A stretch of 62,361 nucleotides of DNA. It comes from Streptomyces sp. G44 (GTDB lineage Bacteria > Actinomycetota > Actinomycetes > Streptomycetales > Streptomycetaceae). The stretch is from positions 1 to 62,361 of the forward strand of contig NZ_JAFEXF010000018.1 in NCBI RefSeq assembly GCF_016905445.1. The letters are read 5' to 3'. The notes below the pieces were generated by a model, which searched no databases, was not told the DNA's origin, and saw only the letters and a list, made by a program, of their open reading frames with translations. The position numbers were made by a program, and so were the translations under genes. Positions 6,338 through 15,100 of the stretch are shown here, piece after piece (positions within the stretch are counted from its first letter, which is position 1; every line of letters starts with the position of its first letter).

Positions 6338-8653
6338 ATGAGGGCGCGGGACGGTGCGGAACGCCCGGAGCCGACGGAGATCACCAACAGCATCCCCGGC
6401 CATGTCGACGGACAGCTGGTGCAGGCCGGTGTCGTCCACGGCGGCATCACCTTCAACTATCACGCGGAGCAGGAGACACCGCCGGGCCGGCGCCCCGACC
6501 AGGTCCCGCGGCCACCGCGCGGCTTCGTCGACCGGCGACAACTCCTCGCCGAACTGGATGAGTTACTCGCGCTCGGCGATGCCGTCGGGTGCCCGATCGG
6601 TGTCTTCAGCGGCCTCCCCGGAATCGGCAAGACGGCCGCCGCCTGCCAGTGGGCCCACAACAACCAGCCGCGCTTCCCCGGCGGACAGATCTTCGTCGAC
6701 TTCGCCGGGCTGCGGGCCGGTACCGGTGGGGACGTCTCCGAGGCCCTCGCCATCTGCCTGCGGGCCCTCGGCGTACGGGACCAGTACCTTCCCTCGGGGC
6801 TCGCCGACCGTACGGCCCTCTACCGGGACCTGTCCGCCAAGCACCGGATGCTGGTGGTGCTGGACGACGTGACGCGCCCGGCCCAGGTCACCGCCCTGCT
6901 GCCGCAGGGGCGGGGCAGCGCCGTACTGGCGACCAGCACATGGCGCCTGGGCGAACTCGTGCTGGACGGCGCGTCCCTGCTCCAGCTCGACGTACTCGAC
7001 ACCGGCAGTGGCCTGGAGCTGTTGTCGGCCCTCTGCGGTCCCCGGCGGATCGCCGACGAGGCCGAGTCGGCGGCCCGGCTGGTCGAGCTCTGCGGCGGCC
7101 TGCCGGTCGCCCTGCGCATCTGCGGAGCGCGGCTGCTCACCCACCGGCGCCTCACGATCGGCGCGCTGGTCACCGAGCTGTCCGACGAGCAGAGCCGCCT
7201 CCGCCGTATCGCCGTGTCGTCAGCCCACGAGGAGCGCACCGTGTCCGCAGCCCTCGAACTGGCCTACCGCGATCTCCCCGAGGCCGCCGCCCGCATGTAC
7301 CGCGCCCTCGGCCATGTGCCCGGCCTGAGCTTCGACACCGCCGTCGCCGCGGTGGCGGCCGGGCTGCACACGCCGGGCCAGGCGCAGGAGGCGCTGGACG
7401 TACTGGAGGCCGCCAGTCTGCTCACGGTGGCGGACGACGGCAGATACGGCCTGCACAGTCTGGTCCGGCTGCACGCCCGCGACACCGCCCGCGCTCTCGA
7501 TCCGCCCGACGCGGAACGGGAGACGGTCCGCAGGGTGACTGCCCACTACCTCACGCTGACCGCTGCGGCAGACCTCGCGGTGCGGGCCGACCGCCTCCGG
7601 ATCGCCCGGCCGACCGGCACGTCCGGCGTGGGCGTCGACGCCGCCGGCCCGGGCGCGAGCACTCCTGCTGCCGGCGCCGTCGTATCCGGCCCCCGTGCCG
7701 ACGCCGGGCCGTCCACCGGCACGGGGCGGTCCACCGACATCGGACCGCGCACCGAGACCGGGCCGTCCACCGGCACGGGGCGGCCCACCGGCACCGGACC
7801 GTTCTCCGTCGCGGCCGACCCCGGCCGCGCCGCGATCAGCTGGCTGGAGGCCGAACGAGCCAACATCCTCGCCGTCCTCCGGTCGGCGTCGGCCTTCGGT
7901 CTCGACCGCCCTGTCTGGCAGACGGCAGAGGCGTTCACCGTCCTCTTCCTCCACCACCGCCACCTCGCGGACTGGCGCGAATCCCTTGAGCTGGGCGCCG
8001 AAGCGGCCCGGCGCGACGGCAACGCGGCCGCCGAGGCCCGGCTGCGCAGCCTCCTGTCCCGACCGCTCCTCGACCTGGGACAGGACCAGCAGGCGAAGGC
8101 GCAACTGGACGCGGCCGAGCAACTGGCCGTGGAGTCGGGGCACCTCGTGCTCCAGGCCTCGGTGCAGGAGTTCCTCGGCCGCTACTGGGACCGGCACGAC
8201 CCGGCCCGAGCCGTGGACGCGTACCGCACCTCGCTCGCACTCAACACCGAAGCCGGGGAGCGGCGGGGCGAGGCCCTGGCCCGCTACTTCCTGGGCTGCG
8301 CGCAGAGCGCGGCCGGCGACCACGCGACGGCCCTCGTCACCCTCGCCCGGGCCCGGGAGGCGTTCCTGTCCCTGGACGACGTCCGGATGGCGGCGCGGTC
8401 GCTGGCCGACACCGGCCGGGCCCTGGCCCGTACCGGTGCTCGTGGCGAAGCGGCAGCCGCCCTCTCCCGGGCCGCCGAGGACCTGAAGAAGGCCGACGCC
8501 TCGCACTACGAAGCCCGCGCCTTGGAGGATCTGGCGGACCTGCTGGACGATCCCGAAGAGATCAGGAACTGCTTGCGCCGTGCCCTCACGGTCTACGAAG
8601 AAGGCGGCAGCCCCCGGGCGACGGCGGTCCTGGCCCGGCTCTCCGCCGGCTGA
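6338..8653 (+). CDS. STAND/NLR-like ATPase: amyloid motif, NB-ARC, TPR
   Basis: Encodes 771 aa. Residues 16-40 hold a beta-prone motif (NSIPG, DGQLVQAG, GGITFNY) matching the one at the C-terminus of the divergent effector. The NB-ARC ATPase follows: Walker A GLPGIGKT at 92-99, Walker B MLVVLDDV at 171-178, an ATSTWRL sensor-like strand and the GGLPVALRICG motif near 250. A winged-helix-like stretch comes next, then a Thr/Gly/Pro-rich linker (about 430-490) and a TPR-like helical array to the end. Such proteins oligomerise on sensing a trigger; here the exposed N-terminal motifs would template the partner protein. The gene overlaps the convergent downstream gene by 61 bp. It could instead be an NB-ARC transcriptional regulator, but no DNA-binding domain is visible. 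Confidence 0.85.
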   Translation: MRARDGAERPEPTEITNSIPGHVDGQLVQAGVVHGGITFNYHAEQETPPGRRPDQVPRPPRGFVDRRQLLAELDELLALGDAVGCPIGVFSGLPGIGKTAAACQWAHNNQPRFPGGQIFVDFAGLRAGTGGDVSEALAICLRALGVRDQYLPSGLADRTALYRDLSAKHRMLVVLDDVTRPAQVTALLPQGRGSAVLATSTWRLGELVLDGASLLQLDVLDTGSGLELLSALCGPRRIADEAESAARLVELCGGLPVALRICGARLLTHRRLTIGALVTELSDEQSRLRRIAVSSAHEERTVSAALELAYRDLPEAAARMYRALGHVPGLSFDTAVAAVAAGLHTPGQAQEALDVLEAASLLTVADDGRYGLHSLVRLHARDTARALDPPDAERETVRRVTAHYLTLTAAADLAVRADRLRIARPTGTSGVGVDAAGPGASTPAAGAVVSGPRADAGPSTGTGRSTDIGPRTETGPSTGTGRPTGTGPFSVAADPGRAAISWLEAERANILAVLRSASAFGLDRPVWQTAEAFTVLFLHHRHLADWRESLELGAEAARRDGNAAAEARLRSLLSRPLLDLGQDQQAKAQLDAAEQLAVESGHLVLQASVQEFLGRYWDRHDPARAVDAYRTSLALNTEAGERRGEALARYFLGCAQSAAGDHATALVTLARAREAFLSLDDVRMAARSLADTGRALARTGARGEAAAALSRAAEDLKKADASHYEARALEDLADLLDDPEEIRNCLRRALTVYEEGGSPRATAVLARLSAG

Positions 8654-10446
8654 TCCGCACCCGGCGGCACCGTACGGAGCAACAGCCGCCGCCTGCGCGC
8701 GCCTTGGTCCAAAACCATCGTGATGGCGTCCGGCGGAACGCCGAGTCGCAGGCACACGTAGACCGCTGCCGCGGCCGTGCCGGGGTCGGTACCCGGCCCC
8801 TCCCCGGCGCCGACGACGTGCACGAGCCGCCCGTCGCGCAACCCGACGGTGCAGCCGTCCTCCCCGGGCAGCGCGGCGATCCGAGCCCCGGGGAAGTCGT
8901 CCAGGAGGCAGCCCAGGCGTCGCCGCGCCGCCCCGGTGGGAGGGACATCCGACGCCGAGCAGACGACGGTGGCGCTTTCGGTGAGACGTGTGTCCGGCTC
9001 GTCGACATCGCAGGCCAGGTGCCAGAACGCGGTGCTGCTCTCCGCGGTCTCCGCGGCCAGCGCGGCGGGAAAGCGGCTGACCTCCACTCGCAGCTCGCCC
9101 TCCTCACTCCGTACGACAGAGGTGCGCACCAGCAGCGACCGCGCCCGCCCGGTGCCCGGGGCCAGGACCGGGAGAGGGAAGGCCCGCGGACCGCGTCCCG
9201 GCTGCGTCGGTTGCATCAGCTGCGTCGGCTGGGTCGACTGTGCCGGCTGGGTCGACTGTGCCGGCTGTGTCGATTGGGGCGGCTGGGTCTGCTGCTTCGG
9301 CTGCGGAATGCCGAGGAGCCCGTAGACCAACTCCCGCAGCCGCGGCAGGGCTTGGCCGGGCTCGGCGAAGGCCGCTGCGCCGACCGCGGCGTACCGGTCC
9401 GCACGGTCACCGGCCAGCGCGGCCTCCAGTTGCGCCCGGAGCGGCCGGTCCGCCTCCAGCCGCCCCGCGGCCGTACGCAGCGCGTACCCGGCCGTCCCGG
9501 GAACAGCCTCCGACCCGAACGCGCCGAGCAGTACGGGACGTCCGAGCGCCGCTCCGTACAGCGTCACGGACCCGTGGTCCCCGATCACCAAGTCCGACGC
9601 CACCAAAGCTTGTTGCCAGCCGTCCGTGGGGTCGACGGCGATGAGGCCGGCCTCCAGGGCGCTCTGCTGCATGACCCGGACCTGCCACGCTCCATGCCCG
9701 GACCAGACGTTCGGGTGCAGTACCAGCGCCACCCGGAACTCGTCGGCGGGCAGCTGGGCCAGCAGATCCGCCGGAAGCCCCGGTGACGATCCGGCGAGCG
9801 ACTCCTCGCCCCAGGTCGAACTCACCAGGACCAGTCGCTGCCCCGCAACCAGGCCGAGGGCCGCGCGGTAACGCTCCCGCCACCGCGCGCTCGCCCGGAG
9901 CCGGTCGAGGCACGGGTCGCCGACCAGCACCGTCCTTCCGGCCGTGCCGGGGTGGGCGGCCGCCAGCTGGGCCTCCTGGTCGGGATGCGAGACCGCGAGC
10001 CAGGCCCGCCGTGCCGCCAGCAGATCGGCGTGGACCAGTCCGGAGAGCCGGGTGCCCGGCCCGGCGGAATCGGGCACCTGCTTGTGGAACCCGACCCCGT
10101 GCGGCAACACCAGCACCGGATAGTCGCCGGGCGGCACCTCGATGTTCTCGGAAGCGGAGATCAGCAGGTCGGGCGCGATCTCCGCGAGCTGCGACCAGGG
10201 CAGCGTACGGCAGCCGAGGGAGCGGAGCAGGTCGAGCACCCCGTCGTTGAACGCGGATGTCGGGTCGTACGCGAACACCACGGTGACCCGGGGATCGTCA
10301 TGAAGCACCTCGGGCACGACATCCAGCACGCGCACCAGCGACGTAACCGTCCGCGCCGCGACCACCACCGTCCGCTCACCGGCGAAGGTCCGCCAGCGTG
10401 CGGCGTCGGGACCCACGGGGACGACAATGCGCTCGTCGGACTCCAT
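8593..10446 (-). CDS. GT-B/CDP-glycerol transferase-like protein
   Basis: Encodes 617 aa from ATG at 10446. Residues 1-380 resemble a two-domain glycosyl- or glycerophosphotransferase: an N-terminal Rossmann-like half with VLPHGVGFHKQVP, an SSTWGEESL start of the second half, and the donor-site motif IGDHGSVTLYGAALGRPVLL near 325. In CDP-glycerol transferases the corresponding histidine and serine contact the nucleotide. Residues 400-440 are a Gln/Pro/Thr/Ser repeat linker. The C-terminal 170 residues form an unidentified domain. I recall relatives in Streptomyces loosely annotated as translation initiation factor 2, which I consider wrong. The substrate is unknown. It converges with the STAND gene, overlapping it by 61 bp. 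Confidence 0.6.
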   Translation of the reverse strand: MESDERIVVPVGPDAARWRTFAGERTVVVAARTVTSLVRVLDVVPEVLHDDPRVTVVFAYDPTSAFNDGVLDLLRSLGCRTLPWSQLAEIAPDLLISASENIEVPPGDYPVLVLPHGVGFHKQVPDSAGPGTRLSGLVHADLLAARRAWLAVSHPDQEAQLAAAHPGTAGRTVLVGDPCLDRLRASARWRERYRAALGLVAGQRLVLVSSTWGEESLAGSSPGLPADLLAQLPADEFRVALVLHPNVWSGHGAWQVRVMQQSALEAGLIAVDPTDGWQQALVASDLVIGDHGSVTLYGAALGRPVLLGAFGSEAVPGTAGYALRTAAGRLEADRPLRAQLEAALAGDRADRYAAVGAAAFAEPGQALPRLRELVYGLLGIPQPKQQTQPPQSTQPAQSTQPAQSTQPTQLMQPTQPGRGPRAFPLPVLAPGTGRARSLLVRTSVVRSEEGELRVEVSRFPAALAAETAESSTAFWHLACDVDEPDTRLTESATVVCSASDVPPTGAARRRLGCLLDDFPGARIAALPGEDGCTVGLRDGRLVHVVGAGEGPGTDPGTAAAAVYVCLRLGVPPDAITMVLDQGARRRRLLLRTVPPGADQPAESRARTAVARGLPPSS

Positions 10447-10502
10447 CGCGTACCTCCGCCCGCGGGCAGAACCGCACCCAACCAGCTCAGACGCCCTTAC
10501 GT

Positions 10503-10565
10503 CTCCTGGCTCCTGGCTCCTGGCTCCTGGCTCCTGGCTCCTGGCTCCTGGCTCCTGGCTCCTGG
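10503..10565. repeat. Nine perfect copies of the heptamer CTCCTGG
   Basis: Nine uninterrupted copies of a 7-bp unit begin 57 bp upstream of the glycosyltransferase-like gene start. On the gene's strand the unit reads CCAGGAG, so every copy contains a Shine-Dalgarno core. The repeat is also open in frame with the gene and would encode an Arg-Ser-Gln-Glu-Pro-Gly-Ala repeat if translation began further upstream. Confidence 0.9.
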
Positions 10566-10790
10566 GCAGCCTGCTAGCAGGCCCATGGTTGCTTGGCAAC
10601 CGTTCCACCACCTTCTTCCTCCAGCAGGCTACTTGCCGGACCGGCACCGGAACAGCGCGGTGCGCGGGCCCAGGGAGGCGGGCCCACGGAGAGCGAGGAC
10701 CGCGCAGGAGCATGGCCGGGCCAGATTCACGCTCCTCAACGCCCGCACATTGCGCTGCATGCTCCTGAGCAAGAAGCCACGCACACGAAA

Positions 10791-10830
10791 CAGGTCCCCA
10801 ACCTACTCACGTGAGTAGGTTGGGGACCTG
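10791..10830 (-). terminator. Perfect 40-bp palindrome, ancestral tRNA-Pro terminator
   Basis: The 20-base arm CAGGTCCCCAACCTACTCAC is followed with no spacer by its exact complement. It stands just 3' of the displaced tRNA-Pro fragment, where the terminator of the original tRNA gene would lie. The intact tRNA copy at the other island end has a different hairpin in the same relative place. Confidence 0.75.
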
Positions 10831-10833
10831 GTG

Positions 10834-10884
10834 TTTCAGCTGTCGGGGTGGCGGGATTTGAACCCACGACCTCTTCGTCCCGAA
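10834..10884 (-). other. attL: displaced 3' part of tRNA-Pro
   Basis: These 51 bases are identical to 21064-21114. They comprise the 3' 42 nucleotides of tRNA-Pro, from the discriminator base through the T arm to the anticodon loop, plus 9 bases downstream. The identity ends inside the anticodon region, a common crossover point for tyrosine integrases. The fragment cannot make a tRNA. Confidence 0.9.
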
Positions 10885-10980
10885 TGGGGTTCGGGTGCTG
10901 ATGTTGCCTGCGTGGATGCCGTTTGCCCTGGTCAGGAGCATGGCCTCGATGGGTCTCGGGTCGCTTGGAAGTGGATCCGG

Positions 10981-11007
10981 GAGCAAGTCGGCTCCCCAAA
11001 TGGCTCG
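10981..11007. repeat. Island-end repeat, left copy
   Basis: The sequence AAGTCGGCTCCCCAAATGGCTC resembles 20977-21000 at the other island end (AAGTCGGCTCCCAGATGGCTCC). Short repeats of this kind inside att sites are typical arm sites for an integrase or leftovers of an integrase gene end. Confidence 0.5.
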
Positions 11008-11068
11008 TAGGCTGCCGCCGTCTTCGAGTGATCATGACGGGCATGGCTGCGAAAGGTCCGTCGACGGC

Positions 11069-11428
11069 TTACCCGAACCACAGAAGGGCCCCACGATCGA
11101 ACGCCCCTTCGAGGGCCGATGCCAGGAGGGGGAATGACCTCTGAGGAGCGGCCTGCAGAATCGCCTCAGCGTTCGGTTGCGCCTTGCGGATTTCCGGAAG
11201 GCCTGGCTGGATTCCGAGCGCTGCCGTGATGACATACTCCGCGCCGGACTCGCGAGCCCCTCCCGGCGCACGCAAGGTGATACTGAGGTTCAGCCCCTGA
11301 TTGAGAGCGGGAAGCGGGGCTTGTCGCTTACCTCCGTCCTGTAGCCAGTCGCTCCTGAATTCAAATGCCGACGTCAGTATTCGCCAGAGTGCGTCGCGGG
11401 CATCCATTATCTCAACGCCCGTCACCAA
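11069..11428 (-). CDS. Hypothetical protein, possible second immunity gene
   Basis: Encodes up to 119 aa; a start at the internal ATG of MDARDALWRIL would give 112 aa. No motif is recognised. It has an amphipathic N-terminus, a central Gln/Leu strand-rich part, and ends in GALLWFG. It lies at the distal end of the toxin operon on the same strand, 346 bp beyond the probable immunity gene. Rhs loci often collect spare immunity genes downstream, so this is a reasonable guess, but nothing in the sequence proves it. Confidence 0.45.
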   Translation of the reverse strand: MVTGVEIMDARDALWRILTSAFEFRSDWLQDGGKRQAPLPALNQGLNLSITLRAPGGARESGAEYVITAALGIQPGLPEIRKAQPNAEAILQAAPQRSFPLLASALEGAFDRGALLWFG

Positions 11429-11774
11429 ATCCGTCCGTCACTCGCGATACCCGAGAACTCTGTGTCCCAGGGGCGAGGAACCCGATGGTTTGCCGTTGCT
11501 TACGATAGTCGAAGCGATAGGACTTGGCACCGGGGCCGTCATGTGGCTGCGCATCGCTTGCTCACACTTCTTCCGAGGCGCAGGACGGCGGTCTCGGCTA
11601 CCACGGAAGCAGGATTGGGATCAAAAGCCATAGGTCGTCGATGGAAGCCTGGAGTCCACACTCCTCAGAGGCTTACCGGGGTTGTATTACCTCCCGCGCC
11701 GCACGGAGGATGCCTCTCGGATGCGCAATGTGAATACCCAGTATTCACGGAGTGCGGTCTTGTGAGGCGATCCG
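11429..11774. other. Gene-free stretch within the island
   Basis: No credible coding sequence on either strand; the short open frames lack binding sites and codon bias. It may hold decayed remnants of toxin or immunity cassettes, as is common downstream of Rhs genes. One hairpin is listed separately. Confidence 0.4.
11730..11748 (-). terminator. Hairpin downstream of the immunity gene
   Basis: GTGAATAC and GTATTCAC form perfect 8-base arms around CCA, 27 bases past the immunity gene stop. Transcription termination is probable but an operator cannot be excluded. Confidence 0.45.
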
Positions 11775-12131
11775 TCATTTGACCCCTCGAAGAGGGCCAA
11801 AATGCGATGGCGCATCGAGCCATTCATAATCTTCATGCCATTTGCAGTCTCCGGCGTAAATCTTCCCAATACCGCCGTTGATCAGGAAAAGCTTGCATGG
11901 AACGCCGTACTCGATGGAAGCGCCTACAGGTAGGTCCTTCTCTGCGACCGGGAGCTCGTCAATGGTGAGCTCAGTCAACTCATGCGGGAGCTCCATGTGG
12001 CGAACTCTCGAAAACAGCACGTCGATGCGCTTGTCCATGTCATCTCGCTGCCCGCTTCGCAGCAAAAGCTGCGCATAGCTGAACGTAAAGTGCCAAACCT
12101 GAAAGTTGCGTTCCCAGCTAGCGATCTGCAT
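11775..12131 (-). CDS. Probable immunity protein to the Rhs toxin
   Basis: Encodes 118 aa, acidic and rich in aromatic residues (WERNFQVWHFTFSYAQLLL, then a strand-rich half with VGASIEYGVPCKLFLINGGIGKIYAGDCKW). It starts 60 bases after the stop codon of the Rhs toxin, on the same strand, which is the standard place for the cognate immunity gene. It lacks a signal peptide, so it should act in the cytoplasm by binding the toxin domain. I recognise no named immunity family. Its GC content is lower than the backbone's, in line with a recently acquired toxin-immunity cassette. Confidence 0.65.
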   Translation of the reverse strand: MQIASWERNFQVWHFTFSYAQLLLRSGQRDDMDKRIDVLFSRVRHMELPHELTELTIDELPVAEKDLPVGASIEYGVPCKLFLINGGIGKIYAGDCKWHEDYEWLDAPSHFGPLRGVK

Positions 12132-12191
12132 TCGTGATGCTCCGTATTCATTCGTGCGCGCTCATTCACGTGCCGCACGGCGTTCGGTGCC

Positions 12192-15100
12192 CTAAACTAT
12201 ACCCGCGGCGCGACGCAGTGCGGCAAAGTCTGGCTGAGTCAGATGGACCCGCTCGCCATTCTGCCAGAAGGTTATGGAGCTCCAGTCCCTGTCGCCGCGT
12301 CGCACGGCTTCTCCCAGGATGTTCATCTCACGTTGTGTCGTGATCCAATTCCCGCCGACCCGCCCAGCCTTATAGAAGTCCTCAAATAGCTCCTGCGGCG
12401 TCCCCTTCTTTCCGTTCTCCATCATGAATCCGTCCAGTCGTACGTGAATATTTCGGCTCGGCTGCTCGTGCGCGATATGCCGCACCACGGCCAGCACATC
12501 GTTTCTGTCAGAAATATGCATGAGATTCCTGAACCCCTGCTCATCCGCGAATCGCGCCAGCTCCCCCCCGTTGCTCAGCCCCAGGGCGAGGCAAGGCGCC
12601 AAGCCCATGGGGTCCGCCCATGCCATGGGGTTGCCCACGTACGTAACCGCGTTGGGGGCTGGGATAAGGCCGAGCGGGTCGGGTGTGAGATAGCGGGCGG
12701 TGGCAGGGTCGTAGTAGCGGTGAACGTTGTAGTGATGGCCAGTTTCCCGGTCGAAGTATTGCCCCGGGAAACGCAAAGGGGTGTATGCGGAACTCAGGCG
12801 AGACCATGTAGTAGTGCCCCACAGGTTGGTGCGCGTGTGCCACGCTATGTTGCCGTCGGTGCCGATGAGCTCAGTCGGGGTGCCGACGAGGTCTGTGGCT
12901 ATCGCGAAGAATCGGGCGTCGATCTCTTCCTGCGTGATCGCATCCAGACGGCGTTCTGTCTGCCCGACCGGGTGCAGGCCATCGTGGTCCCAAGTGAGGG
13001 CGACGGAGCCCTGCCGTTGTTCCGGAGCGGTGGTGATTTCCTCGATGAGGACCGAGCCGGCCCAGGTGAACGTGGTCTGCTCGACGGTCGAATCGCCATT
13101 CTCAGCGAGGCATAGCTTCGCCGTTCGCCGCCCGAGAGGGTCGTAGGTATAGCGCCAGCGAGTTCCGTCAGGTGTGGTGACCTCCGTAAGTTGGTTGTCG
13201 GAGTTCCAGACGTAGTGCCAGGCGTCGGGTTTGCGGGAGAGGCGAGTCTTCTGCCGCAACGTAAGGCGGCCGGCGGCATCGTATTCGTAGCGGATACTCC
13301 CCGCAGTGATGAGACGGGTGCCGTTGTAGTTCCGCTCGCCGCGGGCGTCGTCGTCTGGGCGGGTATCCGGCCAGGCAGCCGAGGTTTGGTTGCCGACAGC
13401 GTCGTAGGCGTAGGTCTCGGACCACTTGCGTGCGCTCACACCCGTGACCCGGCCAAGTGGGTCGAGGTCGTAACGGCTGGGGCCGCTGCGGCTGTCCTCC
13501 AGGAGCGCGAGGTAGCCATCGGCTCGGTAGCTGTAATCGCGGGTGTGTGAGGCGCCCGTCCCACCGACCAGGCGTCGCTGGGTCAGGCGGCCGGTGGGGT
13601 CCCAGGATTGCGCAATGGTCAGGGTGCCATCGTCCAGGGTGCGCAGGAGTTCCTGCCCGGCGAGGTCGTGGCTGGAGCTGAGGGTATGACCGGTGGGAGT
13701 GACCAGTTCGGTGCGGTTACCTGCCGCGTCGTACGCGTAGCTGCTCGTGGCACCCGTCGGCGTCGTGCGGCGCACGGGGCGCCCCGCGGCGTCATAGGTG
13801 TGCCGGACGGTACGCCCGTCGGTCGACTCAGCGATGAGGCGGCCTGCGGAGTCGTACGTAAGAGCCAGCTCGTGGTCCGTGTTGGCGGCTGCCAGCATTC
13901 GCCCGGCCGGATCGTAGCTGTACCGAGTGAGGAGTCCGGCAGCGTCCTTTTCCGTGAGCCGACCGAGCGCGTCATAGGTGTAGCCGACGACGTCGCCGAG
14001 GGGAGTGGTGCGTGCGGTGGTGCGGCCTGCGGCGTCGTGAGTGTAGGTGATGGTGCGGTCGTCGAAGTCGGTCTCGGCCGTCAGGCGACCAGCCGGGTCG
14101 TAGGTGTAATCCCAGTTCAGGCCCTGAGGGTTGGTGACCTGGGTCAGGCGTAGCTCGAGGTCGTGGGTGAAGGTGTAGCGGCTGCCGTCGGGATCGACGC
14201 GGGCAGTCAGAAGGTCGAAGGCGGTGTATTCGAATGTGGTTGTCTGGCCGAGCGCGTCGGTGCGGGTCAGGCAGTTGCCTTCGCCGTCGTACGTCCACAG
14301 CTGCACCGCGCCGTCCGGATCCTGCTGGCGGGCAAGCTTGCCCTCGGGTGTCCACTCCAGGCGGGTTATCGAACCGAGCGGGTCCGTGATGGAGGTCGGG
14401 CGGCCGAAGGCATCGCGGGTGTACCTGGTCACCGCGCCCAGAGGGTCGATGACCTTCCGCGGCAGGCCCGCCCTGTCGCACTCGATACGAGTGGTATTGC
14501 CAAGCGCATCAATGACGGTGCTGAGGTGGCCTTCGGGCGTGTGAGTGCAGCGGATTGCGGCGCCGGTGGGGTCGGTCACCGCCGTCAGGTTGCCGCGGGT
14601 GTCGTACTCGCGGCGCCAGGTGGCGCCGTCGGCGTTGACAGCCTCGATGGGCAAGCCGAGATCGTTGCGGGTGACCGTGATCGTGTGGCCGTCGGGGCGG
14701 ATGACGCCGGTCGGATGACCGCGGTCGTCGTAGGTGTACCTGGTGGTGTGGCCGAGTGGGTCGGTGACCGCGATCCGCCGATGATCCTCGTCCCAGTCCT
14801 GGTGTGTGGTGTTGCCCAGGGGGTCGGTCTCGCGGATCAGACGGTAGGCGGCGTTGTGCTCGTAGCAAGTCGTGTGGCCGAGCCCGTTGGTGACGCGCGT
14901 CGTGTGCGCCGCGTCGTCGTAGGACAAAGTGCCGGAGAGGAAGCCGTCGCTGCCCTCAGTGCGGACGACGCGGCCCTGCTCGTCGTAGGTGTACGTGTAG
15001 GTGGTGTTGTTGCGGTCGGTCCACGAGGTGATGCGGCCCTGGGCATCGTAGGTGAACCGAAGCGGCAGGCCGGAGGAGTTGGTGACCTCGGTCAGGTCCC

